DNA from: Chiua virens
Lineage: Eukaryota > Basidiomycota > Agaricomycetes > Boletales > Boletaceae
Assembly (NCBI GenBank): GCA_019787685.1
Contig: JAHNUO010000043.1
Span: 79,103 to 143,102, forward strand
DNA length: 64,000 nt
Direction of reading: 5' to 3'
Part shown: positions 34,082-50,685 of the stretch, in pieces
Layout of the letters: the number at the start of each line of letters is the position of its first letter
Numbering within the stretch: position 1 is the stretch's first letter
Position numbers and translations under genes: made by a program
Notes under the pieces: generated by a model
Databases searched by the model: none
What the model was told of the DNA's origin: nothing
What the model saw: only the letters and a program-made list of their open reading frames with translations

Positions 34082-35542
34082 TCACCGGCTCAGGGGAGGA
34101 AATACAAACCCTTTGTTCCCGATCGGACTCCACCCCTCCGACCGCTCATCTGCACGAATCAGGCTTGCAATGCTCGCCGTATGACGATGCATCTTCCCTC
34201 CTGACTTCTTGGGCACCACGTGTTGCCTCACAGGTTCCTTTCCCTGACTCGTACGATCCGGATTCGGGGATCGATATAAAATAAGCTGGTCCTGTTCCGC
34301 CTCGTCCGATAAGTCCATCGATTCGGCCGTGTCGCTCGCAAACTCATCCATTCCCACCAGACGTCTCGCCTCAAGGTCGTACTGTTCATACTTGGATCGC
34401 CCACCGTGCCCACCCTTCCCGCGCAGTTCGTCCGGCATGAACAAATAGAAAAATGCCGTAGCAAGACACGCCCCGCCAACGACGTCGATGAGGTAGTGGT
34501 GTGTGAGGTACATGGTACTCCAATACAGCACCCCGACGTACGTCCACACATACCGCGTCGTGCCGTCCCAAAAGTGGGTAATGAACAGCGCGCCGAGGGT
34601 TGCCCAGCCAGCGTGGAGACTGGGAAAGGCACCAAACACGAGGGGGGAGTTGGAGAACATGGTTTGGTAACCGTCGTTACCAAAGAGGGCGTCGATCCGG
34701 GCGAGGCCGCCAGGGGAGCCTGGGACGTCATAGGTGGCGGGAGTGAGGCCGTAGATGACTTCGTACCAGGGGGCGGCACAGGGGATAAGGATCTGAACGA
34801 GAACAGCGGTGAGGTTCATGTAGCCAAATGTCTTGGCCCAGGTCTTGAGGGCGAGAGAGGGGCGAAAAAGCCAGAGGAAGAGAGAGAGCACGAGTGGGTA
34901 GGTGTAGTGGAAGACGCCGTATGGTAGCCAAGCAATTATGTCGAGGACGGGGTGCGTGAAACGGGTGAGGATATCGGAAATGTTGGCACCGTATAGAACG
35001 GACTCTAGGGTGGGAAGGAGGACAACGTGAACGGCGGGGCGGAGATCAGAGGGTATAAAGCGGTTCGTGTAGAATGCGAGGAGCCATGCGAAGACAGGTG
35101 TTGCTGGGAGGAAGAACTGGGAGGTAAATGGGATGAGGAGGGCGATAGCGTAGAGAAGGGGGATGAAGAGCTTGGAAGGGAAGGATGGAACCTCCATGAT
35201 AACGAGCCAAAACATGGCAAGAATTATATGAACAATGTAGATGGCATCAGACTTTACGAATGCGTGTGCTTGGAGACGTGCGATCGTATCTGCAGGCGAA
35301 AATGACTTGTCGAGACGACCGACTGCGGTGACGAACGCGGTCGACACGGTTCGCAGTGGACCGACTGCGCTCGTGCGAAACGCCAATGTGCTGTACATTT
35401 TGCGAACGCTGAGGTAGGGTAGAATGCGTTGGTATAGGTCCGGCCAGTCGTATGAGTCGAGAATGGTGATGCAAGAAAAGCGAACTTGTCTAGCAGTGTA
35501 AGTAATTTTTTGGTCGATTAGAGACGTGCCAGTGCTCACCAA
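34082..35542 (-). CDS. AUR1: Inositolphosphoceramide synthase, AUR1 family
   Basis: Transfers inositol phosphate from phosphatidylinositol to phytoceramide in the Golgi; the family is the aureobasidin A target and essential in yeasts. It is a multi-pass PAP2-fold protein. Conserved SYDWPDLYQRILPYL lies near the N-terminus. Then come PFTSQFFLPATPVFAWLLAF, the family-defining SVLYGANISDILTRFTHP with LDIIAWLPYGVFHY, the catalytic GAFPSLHAGWATL, and TMYLTHHYLIDVVGG with the second catalytic histidine and aspartate. A hydrophilic tail of about 120 residues follows. About 480 residues matches basidiomycete members. The frame is open to 35542, but no ATG precedes the conserved N-terminal motif and simple splice options upstream of about 35490 give stops. 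The first exon is therefore unresolved. Confidence 0.92.
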   Translation of the reverse strand: MVSTGTSLIDQKITYTARQVRFSCITILDSYDWPDLYQRILPYLSVRKMYSTLAFRTSAVGPLRTVSTAFVTAVGRLDKSFSPADTIARLQAHAFVKSDAIYIVHIILAMFWLVIMEVPSFPSKLFIPLLYAIALLIPFTSQFFLPATPVFAWLLAFYTNRFIPSDLRPAVHVVLLPTLESVLYGANISDILTRFTHPVLDIIAWLPYGVFHYTYPLVLSLFLWLFRPSLALKTWAKTFGYMNLTAVLVQILIPCAAPWYEVIYGLTPATYDVPGSPGGLARIDALFGNDGYQTMFSNSPLVFGAFPSLHAGWATLGALFITHFWDGTTRYVWTYVGVLYWSTMYLTHHYLIDVVGGACLATAFFYLFMPDELRGKGGHGGRSKYEQYDLEARRLVGMDEFASDTAESMDLSDEAEQDQLILYRSPNPDRTSQGKEPVRQHVVPKKSGGKMHRHTASIASLIRADERSEGWSPIGNKGFVFPPLSR

Positions 35543-36078
35543 AGACTCGTAGTTACAGTGTCACTGAAACGGAACGGCCAGTGCGCCGCAGCTGGTGCTG
35601 GTGCTGGTTACCGTCCACTGGCAGCTGGTCAAGATGTGAAATGAACTCGTGGGAATCCCCATCAAGACCATCATTGACGGTGACCATGATGGGCATAAAA
35701 AAAGACAACCAGGACGGGCTCAACACGACACACGACCACCATCACTCCAACTTGTTGTCGTGTAACGTTGCGCGAGCAACCTGAGCGGAGATGATGAACT
35801 TTGTCGAGTCAACCCACCTGACGGTCACGATCTGGCGATGGTCTAGGAGAGCTTAACAGCGGGTATTCACCATCCTCCACATCTGTCAATCTCGTTTTCT
35901 GACCAGAGCAGCCTGCTAGCGTGAATTCTTTTGTCTCTGCGTCAGGTGCTACAGGAGGCGTCCCCAGTGTCCCCAGTATGGTCGCGTGAACTTTGACCCG
36001 CTAGCGAGAAATATTAATAGCCTCTCGGCGTCTTTCACTTTGATCCACCGTACCACCACTATCACAATCAAGGAAGGA
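35543..36078. other. Divergent intergenic region, AUR1 / methyltransferase
   Basis: Contains the promoters of both flanking genes and probably the AUR1 first exon. No distinct motif was identified. Confidence 0.4.
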
Positions 36079-36909
36079 ATGTCTATCCTCAAACGATTCA
36101 CCCTCCTCCAAGACCTCTACCTATCGCTCCATCTCGCGTTTTGGCCCACCTTTTGGCAGATATGGTCGACCCCTTCTCTTCTCTTGCGTCCTAGAGAGGT
36201 TTCACGCATCTTCATGTCTCATGCTTGGACTACCCTTGGTCCTGGTATCGACGGGAACAACGTGGAGCTAAAGACCTCTCTTATCGCCCAGAATGCATAT
36301 GGTATTGTCCTCGACCTTGGTGCAGGTGAGGCGCATCGCTCCCGAAACCATACCACGTGCTCATCCCATATCAAAGGGCACGGTCACACGGCTAAATACC
36401 TGGACACCACTCGCGTGACCAAATACGTTGCCCTCGAGCCCAACATCCTCATGCACGACGAAATCCGCCGTGCCGCGGAAACAGCCGGGTTCAACGAGTC
36501 ATCCGGCACCCTTCTCCTCCTCTCCTGTGGCGCCGAGGACACGACCTCAATTCTCACGTCGCTGGGTGGCTATCAACCGGTCGACACCATCGTGTCTGTG
36601 TTGACGCTTTGTTCGGTCCCCGAGCCCGAAGAGACCATCAAATCGCTCGCTACCGAGGTACTCAAACCTGGTGGCCAGATGCTCTTCTTTGAGCACGTTC
36701 GGAATCCGTTCGCTCATGTGGCTTGGTGGCAATCATTTTGGTCGCCGATCTGGGCGTTGGCCTTCGATGGGTGTGTCCTGGATCGCCCGACGCACGTATG
36801 GATCCAGCAAGTCGGTGGGTGGGCGAGCGAGGAATTGACTGGGGTCGAGAATGAAGACAAGGAACATCTATTTTGGCATCGTGTAGGGAAATTTGTTAAG
36901 GCTACGTAA
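36079..36909 (+). CDS. METTL7-like S-adenosylmethionine methyltransferase
   Basis: A class I methyltransferase. From the ATG at 36079, a hydrophobic N-terminus (LYLSLHLAFWPTFWQIW) could anchor it in the ER or lipid-droplet membrane, as in METTL7 proteins. A 53-nt in-frame intron (about 36327-36379) lies inside motif I. Removing it restores VLDLGAGHGHTAKYL. Motif II-like YVALEPNILMHDEIR, motif IV-like VDTIVSVLTLCSVPEPE, and KPGGQMLFFEHVRNP follow in normal order, as does the C-terminal WIQQVGGW. Length is about 255 residues, typical of the family. The substrate is unknown; METTL7 members act on small thiols or lipids. Confidence 0.85.
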   Translation: MSILKRFTLLQDLYLSLHLAFWPTFWQIWSTPSLLLRPREVSRIFMSHAWTTLGPGIDGNNVELKTSLIAQNAYGIVLDLGAGEAHRSRNHTTCSSHIKGHGHTAKYLDTTRVTKYVALEPNILMHDEIRRAAETAGFNESSGTLLLLSCGAEDTTSILTSLGGYQPVDTIVSVLTLCSVPEPEETIKSLATEVLKPGGQMLFFEHVRNPFAHVAWWQSFWSPIWALAFDGCVLDRPTHVWIQQVGGWASEELTGVENEDKEHLFWHRVGKFVKAT

Positions 36910-37237
36910 CGGAAACTTGCTGCAATCATGTCTGTTCGATTATACCTCTCACGACGTCTAGCTGGAAGTGTCCTTGTTTTACGAGTCTCGTTTACGATCC
37001 AATGCTTACTCGTCATTTTAGTCTAGAAATTTAATCAGTGATCAAACTGCGGCCAGTCATGATGCATGATAAGTGTCATGAGAGTAACTTCAATAGTCGA
37101 ATCGTCGTCTAACACGATCGGCTTTTTGATCACTAATCAAGTATTACACAGACTGAGGGGCTTGTTTTAACCCCTCTCTCCAAAAGAATCATTGCGCCTG
37201 TTCTCGACTTCAGGGATCCCTTCTTTGAAACACCACC

Positions 37238-39198
<1,961 letters not shown>

Positions 39199-39408
39199 AG
39201 AATTGTCTTGTATTACTCGCTTTCTTGTCGTATTATAATGCTGGGTACTACCATACTAGCTAGCTGCAAAAGGTCACTTATCATCTAAGCCTGTGCGGGA
39301 CCGTGGCTTTCTCAACTTTCGCGGACCTTGAGCCCGACTGGCAGTGCTTCGAATGTCCGGCACTGCCACTGTATCATAGATTCCCACACGTATGTCAGTA
39401 ACCTTGCT

Positions 39409-40147
39409 ATGCGAGGAGTGAAGCCTTCGGAGCAAGAACTCCTCTCCCCCATTATAAACTTCTCTCAGCGAATTGTTGATCTACTGACTCTCACCGCTGG
39501 CGAATCCAGGGTAGTGGACCTCAGAACTCACCATCAGCTGCAGCGGATTGCCCTTGTCTCAAAAGCGATATCAAAGGGGTTGCTATCACCTGATCGAGAG
39601 TGGTCTGTAGACACTCGAATCATAGATTGGCTGTCTAGCAACGAACCCACAGTATGCATAAGCGTACTGCGCCAAATGGTGGATATTCTTTCCCCTGACA
39701 TAGAGCGCACCATGGTACCATACCAAGCGTCCAGAAAGTTTAGCTCACTGGGGTATCCCTTGACGCTGGCGACGCAGAGAATGAACGAGGCAGCAGGAGT
39801 CTTCTACCTGTCCAGAAATTATTTCTATTTCTTTCTGACGCTCGAAGTCTTGTGAGTACCATTGCATCCTGATTTTCTTGATCGTGTTTTTTCAACGGGA
39901 ATTTCAAGGATCTGTGATATTGTGGAATATGTGCCTAGCGGCGTGAATTTGTGCACCGAGCCTGTAGATGATGCCTCTGATGAACTGGAGGACGATATGA
40001 TGTCCCAATCTTCCGAGCCATTTTCTTCTTCGATTGCTAGGTAAGCGACATTCCTACGAGTGATTACAATGTGGTCTTGACTTTGCTACTCGTAGAACCA
40101 TAGGATACTCCGCACAAAACTCGGACGGATATATTTCAGAGGGTTGA
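39409..40147 (+). CDS. Hypothetical protein between MET17 copies 1 and 2
   Basis: An open frame from MRGVKPSEQELL continues over about 145 residues, including RIVDLLTLTAGESRVVDLRT and NEAAGVFYLSRNYFYFFLTL. A GTGAGT intron (about 39852-39908) joins to ICDIVEYVPSGVN and an acidic stretch (DELEDDMM). A second intron (about 40042-40095) leads to a short last exon ending at 40147. The splice signals are normal and frames join cleanly, which supports a real gene of about 220 residues. No domain is recognised. An ATG at 39409 is used; an upstream exon is possible. Confidence 0.5.
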
Positions 40148-40962
40148 CACCGTAATTCAGGTAGGTCGACGACAATCTCGCGTGAAATGTTACGCTATTC
40201 GTGTTGACTTGCCCTAGCTCTAGCATAACGAACATGATGCAGTCACTCGTCGAGGTCGGCGTGAGGTGAATTGCCATCCAAATTGTTACATTTTGACATA
40301 GCCCAGAGCAGACACATGTTCTTTCGAGTCGATCAGCATAATCTTAATACCCCTGAGGATATTATCCACGGCTCAGTTCTTACAAGGTGGGATCAATAAT
40401 TTTCCTATAAGAAAATAAGCATCTAGCTCGTTTCGTACTAAACCCGTAGCACGCGGCGCGATTGGTTCGATAAGGTTCGGAATGTTCCCGCACAAGAAGT
40501 CACATGTAGAGTGCTTGGATTTCGTCACAGTCAATGCATCGAATTAACACTGTGATCAAGTAAGTGACTATCACAACAGCTGACCTCATGTTTATTGTTC
40601 TTCAACGTTCCTGACCCAATCGGTGAACTGCGGCGGCTACGGCTTTCATACAACACACCCTGCTCTAGTGATCCTTCCCTGCGAGTGGTTAACGATCAGT
40701 TATCAGTTTTCTACGACTGTCTCATAACCTGGGCATGTTGAGCTGGTTTGAAAGCCTTGGGAACTACTATGTAGTACTAATTTATATTCACCTCGGGCCC
40801 GGATAGGATAGCGGAATGGGCGGTCCACCTCAAAACCGCTCATTGAATTCCCTCCACGGTGATTACGGCAAGGTGAACCCGAAAACGATATCTTGACCCA
40901 TACTTATAAAGGGACACTCCAATCTGAGCTCACTTTTAATAAATCCATTTACTCCCCAATCT
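40148..40962. other. Intergenic, promoter of MET17 copy 2
   Basis: TATAAA at 40915-40920 lies 43 bp before the ATG at 40963. No other gene was recognised in the 800 bp. Confidence 0.5.
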
Positions 40963-42962
<2,000 letters not shown>

Positions 42963-43823
42963 TATTCGTAGGCTTCATCAGGGAGTTCTTTGTCTTTTTT
43001 GGTCCTGACGTTGTACAAGTGAAGAAATACGAAGAAGGGTTTGGCTCTAGCCTGAGTGCGCTAGTACTGCGATCGACTACGGTTTTCTGTGAGGTGAATA
43101 GATCAGTGACTTACTACTAATAGTGGTTGATTGCATTGGTGTGAAAAATTATGAAGGCAAGGCTGCAGTCCGACTTACTGGCGAGTAGCAGTTGCTGCCA
43201 GGGGTCCTACCAGCAATCAGCGACTTGGGACACCAGTAAGTGTTGCCTTCGACTCGTTGTCACGTTCCTAGCCCTGTTCCCAGCCTCCTCCCACGTCGTA
43301 ACGCACAACCCCCATAGTAGGCCAGCGGGGTCGAATGGGGTGATTATGCAGGAATCGTTCAGGGCCCGTGTCATTGCTAAGAGGAATTTCTCGAGCCATC
43401 AACTCAAGTGCTCATCACGGACGAGAATCACCGTAACATGGGATCTGAGGCAAACCGAGGCAATTAACCCCTTCATGCTACTTCTATGGCTGAGATATAT
43501 CCCCATGGGCGGCCGCGGGACGCACTCGTGTTCCCAGAATCAAGGCCAAATGCAGTTAAAATGTGGAATTCGTTGCCACATTAAACCTGTCAATCTGGCA
43601 TACATTTGACTATCTACAGCACTAGTACCGAGAAGCGCCGGCAGTCAGTCTCCCAAGCTGCAAGTCCGCGCGTGAGTCGGCGTCCTTGTGATCTCTCAGA
43701 TCTCAGGCCTCAGGGCAGATGGCGTGATTACATGCAATCCGGCAAAACCACGTTTCTTCAACACGTATATAAATGCATCTTTCACAGGACTCGTCCTGAA
43801 CCCAGTTTCTTTCCTCGATCCTG
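42963..43823. other. Intergenic, promoter of MET17 copy 3
   Basis: TATATAAAT near 43766 lies about 55 bp before the ATG at 43824. A 150-codon open frame at 43151-43609 has no family resemblance and is not called. Confidence 0.5.
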
Positions 43824-45805
<1,982 letters not shown>

Positions 45806-46425
45806 TTGTATACATAGACCGTTTGGGATGTCTTGGTACGAAGTGAAATGTAAGCTTATCGTAGTACGAGGGATCGTTGAGTTCCATCCTACATGGGCAC
45901 CTGCTCCATAGATGGTTTATTTCGATGCTGTCAAGATCATCACACCTCAGGCAAATAGCAGCGAGCACTGGCAGTTCTGGACGTCCAGTTGTGACTCAGA
46001 TCTCTAAAACTAGTAAAACTGCCAGTGTCTGGCTGCAACCATCGGAGAAGGTCGACGGATCCGGGACTGTTCAAATCAGTAATTTTATACGGTGCATATC
46101 ACTGCTTGATCAGTCCATCTTATTTTGCTTGTCAAGCTATGAATCATGTGCAATGCTACCATACTTTGTTTCAAAACATTGAATACTTCAAATACACTAC
46201 ATTTTAATAAAAAGAAAGCTTCCATACAGAATTTGAATGAGTTTAGAGATGTTTTGATAGTTGGCTGAGTGGAATACGTAAATTTACTGATGCCTTGTTG
46301 GCAGGGTACACTTAGGAGTGGATAGGGTCACACCTAGTGTTGAGGCCAACTGTCTCTCCTTGCAGTCAGAAGTGGATGTTTGGGAGCAGGAAAGGGATTT
46401 CACAGCAGACCATGCGTGGTACCTG
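45806..46425. other. Intergenic between MET17 copy 3 and histone H4
   Basis: AT-rich around 46180-46290. No gene was recognised. Confidence 0.5.
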
Positions 46426-46451
46426 TCACGTGATGCGGTTACCGCATATAA
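46426..46451 (+). promoter_or_regulatory. Adjacent palindromes and TATA-like box before histone H4
   Basis: TCACGTGA (46426-46433, an E-box) abuts ATGCGGT-T-ACCGCAT (46433-46447), a 7-bp inverted repeat around one base. CATATAAC follows. The block lies about 80 bp upstream of the H4 start and could bind factors controlling S-phase expression; that role is inferred from position. Confidence 0.5.
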
Positions 46452-46525
46452 CACGTCAATCAACGCCAACGCGCCTCTTGCTCTAAACCACCATCACCTC
46501 AGTCACCTCCACTTAACTTACATAA

Positions 46526-47051
<526 letters not shown>

Positions 47052-47219
47052 ATATCATCTTTGTTGTATCACTGGGCCTGCGCAGCCGCTCAAATTATGT
47101 TTCGAATCGCGAAAGTCTGACATGTTTTGTCTCTCTATCTTCCATGACTATCATATTTGTGTATTACGACTAGGGTATGACAATATTATCAAGATGTATG
47201 AGATCACTCAAGTTGCAGG

Positions 47220-48070
47220 TCATGAAGTCAGTCCTTTCCACCCTCGGCACAACCAGTAGCCCTCGGCGGACTCGGACCTGCTCGAGGTTGGTTTGATGTA
47301 GTGGACAGTATGGAAATTGGGTTCCAACAAGCGTTTGCGGAAGTCTTGTAACAATGGATGGGCAAAGTGCTTGAGTCTAGCGATGGGTTTTAGCAATGGC
47401 AATTGACGTATAGAAGTTTTGTAACTGACAACAATGTTCCTCCTCGATGTCCTTGCGGCGAATTTCGTGGCTGCAGGTTGTCCTTTGCGAAATCGAATAC
47501 CGATCGACAAATATCAAGGCTGCTCTCAATGTCTCGAGTTTTATATCCGGAGAAATTAGCGGCCATATCAGAGAGGATGATGTCTGCCATTCCAGACGGG
47601 TTCTCGGAGGTGCGAAGCGCAGCTTTGATCGCAGGCCCAGCCTGGGGAGCTAAAAAGTCCATTTGCATGGAGTGCACGCCCGGGATTGGAACCATGGGCA
47701 ACAAATCGACGGATATGATGACACCGCGTGCTTCCTTGGGGCTCCAAGACCCCGACGCATCGCGATCGTCACGGGGACCGTCCCCAGCGGGAAACGGGGT
47801 AGTGTCGGTCCACCCGAGCTGTTCGGCGACGACTTGACTCCAACCGCCTGGGGCCGCACCAAGGTCGACGACGGCACGGACATCCTTTTTAGACAAAAAG
47901 CCACCCCAGGCGGCGTTGAGTTCGAGAAGCTTGAAGGCGGAGCGGGAGCGGTAGGCGTTGGGAGATGCGTTGCGTTGTTTAATGTATGGATCACGGGACT
48001 GTCGGTTGAGCCATGCGCGGGATGCAGTGCTGAGTTTTTTGAGGCGGATGGGCGATGGGCGGAAGGACAT
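47220..48070 (-). CDS. MRM2: FtsJ/RrmJ-type rRNA 2'-O-methyltransferase, MRM2-like
   Basis: Methylates a ribose of large-subunit rRNA, most likely in mitochondria. The start ATG at 48068-48070 gives MSFRPSPIRLKKLSTASRAW, a basic N-terminus fit for mitochondrial import. SPNAYRSRSAFKLLELN holds the first catalytic lysine. SAM-binding VVDLGAAPGGWSQVV, then DIILSDMAANFSG with the catalytic aspartate, follow. A single intron (about 47394-47449) joins GGTLL to LKHFAHPLLQDFRKRLL, giving the second lysine. PTSSRSESAEGYWLCRGW carries the glutamate, completing the K-D-K-E set. About 265 residues. It is convergent with histone H4 and divergent from the TFIIIC gene. Confidence 0.9.
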
Positions 48071-48120
48071 AAGATGGCGTTTGTTTGGATCAGAGGGTCT
48101 TGCCAAACAACCATCCCTCC
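48071..48120. promoter_or_regulatory. 50-bp bidirectional promoter between MRM2 and TFIIIC subunit
   Basis: Only 50 bp separate the two divergent start codons (48070 and 48121). The core promoters must either overlap here or lie inside the opposite gene. No TATA box was seen. Confidence 0.6.
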
Positions 48121-48763
48121 ATGCCGGCGACAACGCTGGTGCCGGGGTACCGACACGTCGAGTCCTTTGGACCTGATGAGGATTATCTCGAGGAGGAAGA
48201 AGAGGTTTCGTATGTCACGCTTGATCTGGGCGTGGTCGAACCGACGTTGCTCCCGAGCACCTCGACATACCGATTGATCGTACGTATGTACCATTCCACC
48301 ACAGCACGTACGCTATTGAATACAACGAAAGGGACTGGACACGCCGACACCGTTCTTACAGCTCTCTGGCTCCATATTCAAGGGACGTCATGACACCCTT
48401 CTGGGCACCGAGCTCCTATTCACGGAGAAACGTGCGTGCGTCTCCGCTGTCACGCGCGATACTGAACGACAGATTGCAGACGACGGGCAGACAAACAAGC
48501 GATCGTTAGTTCATATCGGGTCTACCGAACAGCGTCTCCGTTTCAAGGAAGTACAACTGAAAGAGAAGGCACGCGCCGGGCCCACACCTGTGGAACGCAA
48601 GGAGGCGGAACTCCTCGAGGAAGTGGCGTCCATGTATGTAGACCCGGAGATCCCCTCCCAGGCTGCAACCGAGCAGCCTAATAGTACGACGCGGAAGAGG
48701 AAGAAGGGAACAAGAAAGGGAAAAGAACGTGCGGTGGAAGACGACGCGATGGACACCACCTAG
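48121..48763 (+). CDS. TFIIIC triple-barrel subunit (TFC7/GTF3C6-like)
   Basis: A subunit of RNA polymerase III factor TFIIIC. Exon 1 has an acidic stretch (DEDYLEEEEEV) then SYVTLDLGVVEPTLL. Exon 2 has GLDTPTPFLQLSGSIFKGRH with DTLLGTELLFTE, the signature of the TFIIIC_sub6 triple-barrel domain. Exon 3 starts after an acceptor at about 48481, is rich in charged residues, includes RLRFKEVQLKEKA and ELLEEVASMYVDPE, and ends in a basic, nuclear-localisation-like tail (RKRKKGTRKGK) with an acidic end. Introns are about 48286-48335 and 48431-48480. The ATG at 48121 is preferred because the conserved beta strands follow directly. Length is about 180 residues. Confidence 0.78.
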
Positions 48764-48898
48764 TTTAATTTGTAGTCAGGATATCTACGACCGCCACCGA
48801 TACAAACAGAACCAAACAAGGACCATGAAAACTTGCCAAGTTGTTTTTCGGTTTGCTCGCGTCGCCATCGAGAAAAGTTGAACAAGCCATGTCCTCCC

Positions 48899-50272
48899 CA
48901 GCCCCCACCTCAGATGGCATTGGCATTGCAAACCTCCCAAACCAGGTTCGTGTTGACACGTCTACCCAATCTCTCAGACGTTGACCATTATTCGTCGCGT
49001 TCAGAGACACAAAATCGTGGCCAAGCATGGTGCTCACTTCACCATGATGGTCGTTGGTGCGTCTTAACATCTTTTCGAGATCAACCCACGTTGAGAACTT
49101 GTTGGATGATCAGGTGAATCTGGTCTCGGCAAGACCACTCTCGTCAACACGCTCTTCACCACCGAGCTGTCTTCTGCCAAGAACTACTCGAGACGTCACC
49201 ACAAGCAGCTGGATAAGCTGACCGAGGTCGAAATAATTAAAGCTGAGCTCGAGGAGAAGCAGTTCAAAGTCAAGCTCAGCGTCATTGACACCCCCGGATT
49301 TGGGGACTATGTCAACAACCGTGACTCCTGGTCCCCAATCGTCGATTTCATCGATGATCAGCACGAGGCTTATATGAGACAAGAACAACAACCCCAGCGT
49401 GAGGAGAAGACCGACCTCAGGGTTCACTGTTGCTTGCACTTCATCCGACCCACCGGACACACGTGAGTTTGTTCAGCCACAAGCGTTTCACCACGTAAAC
49501 TCATATATATTTGATTGCCAAGTTTGAAACCCCTCGATATTGAGATCATGAAGCGTCTTGGCACGCGTGTCAACCTCATTCCAGTCATCGCCAAGGCTGA
49601 CACCCTCACCCAAAATGACCTGTTCGTCTTCAAGCAGCGCATCCGCGAAGTTATCGCTGCCCAGGGCATTCGCATTTACCAGCCCCCTGTTGAGACCGAC
49701 GATGAGGCAGCTGCAGAGCATGCTCGTATGCTCACCGATGCCATGCCGTTCTCCATCATCGGTTCCACTGAAGACGTTCAAACTTCCGATGGACGTACCG
49801 TCAAGGGTCGTGAGTACCTCTGGGGTGTTGCGGAAGTCGAGAACGAGAACCATTGCGATTTCCGCAAGCTGCGTTCCCTTCTCATCAGGACCCACATGCT
49901 GGATTTGATCTCGACCACTGAAGAGCTCCACTATGAAAACTACAGACAACAACAGATGGAGACAAGGAAGTTCGGGGAACCCAAGGTCAAGAAAGTGGAC
50001 AATCCCAAGTTCAAGGATGAAGAAGAGCAACTCCGCAAGAGGTTCACCGAGCAGGTCAAGGCGGAGGAGGCGCGTTTCAGACAATGGGAACAACATGTAT
50101 GTGATCGTTTGGAACCCAATAAACCTGATTAAACTGATCGTATATATAGCTTATCGCGGAGCGGGATCGTCTCAACAAAGACTTGGAGATGGCCCATAGT
50201 GCCATCAAACAGCTGGAGTCGGAGCTCGACAACCTCCAGACTGGTTACGGTCGTGGAAGCGCCAGACGATGA
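48899..50272 (+). CDS. CDC12: Septin, CDC12 group
   Basis: A GTP-binding filament protein at the septum and hyphal cortex. It begins MSSPAPTSDGIGIANLPNQ, then RHKIVAKHGAHFTMMVV and P-loop GESGLGKTTLVNTLF. SVIDTPGFGDYVNNRDSW (switch II), DDQHEAYMRQEQQPQRE, and HTLKPLDIEIMKRL follow. VNLIPVIAKADTLT is the G4 motif. WGVAEVENENHCDFRKLRS is the septin unique element. A coiled-coil C-terminus (EEEQLRKRFTEQVKAEEARF and AERDRLNKDLEMAHSAIKQL) ends at 50272. Introns lie at about 48956-49005, 49059-49114, 49464-49522 and 50099-50150. The N-terminal NLPNQR and the C-terminal FRQWEQ match CDC12/AspC rather than CDC3, CDC10 or CDC11. Confidence 0.93.
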
Positions 50273-50685
50273 GCGCTGCCTGATGTGTACGCCGAGTGGA
50301 GCGTACTTTTATCCTATACTGGCAAAAACCATATGTTTACATATACCCCACCTTGCCTACGCTCATTTTCGTTGCAGCTCCAGTCTCGAAGGCTGATCTG
50401 GTAGTCTAGTCCGTACGCGTGAACGCTCGTTTAGTTGACCTGTTTTTCGTCTATCCTTTTTGATTGTTTGTCTTACCCTTGAACAATGGATTGCGCCCAA
50501 GCGTGGCAACGTTGATTTCGTACTGTAATTCGTGGTAGCTGGCTACAAGCTTTCGATTACCACCACACCTTCATAATCAGGCGTTGTCGAACTTGAATCT
50601 CATCGAGACGACAATGTGCTGATTCCCATCAACTTGTCTCCCAGCTTCGCAGATGTGAGTGGGTTGCTTATTCGCTACCAATGTT

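Noticed and set aside
35398..35398. Starting AUR1 at the first in-frame ATG
   Set aside because: It would drop the conserved SYDWPDL segment, which belongs to the family, so an upstream exon is more likely.
28960..36909. Secondary-metabolite cluster from the questin-oxidase-like, PhyH and methyltransferase genes
   Set aside because: No core synthase is present and the genes are interleaved with ORC6 and AUR1, which are housekeeping genes. Proximity alone is not enough.
43151..43609. 152-codon open frame between MET17 copies 2 and 3
   Set aside because: No domain, poor codon pattern, no splice partners and no counterpart between the other copies.
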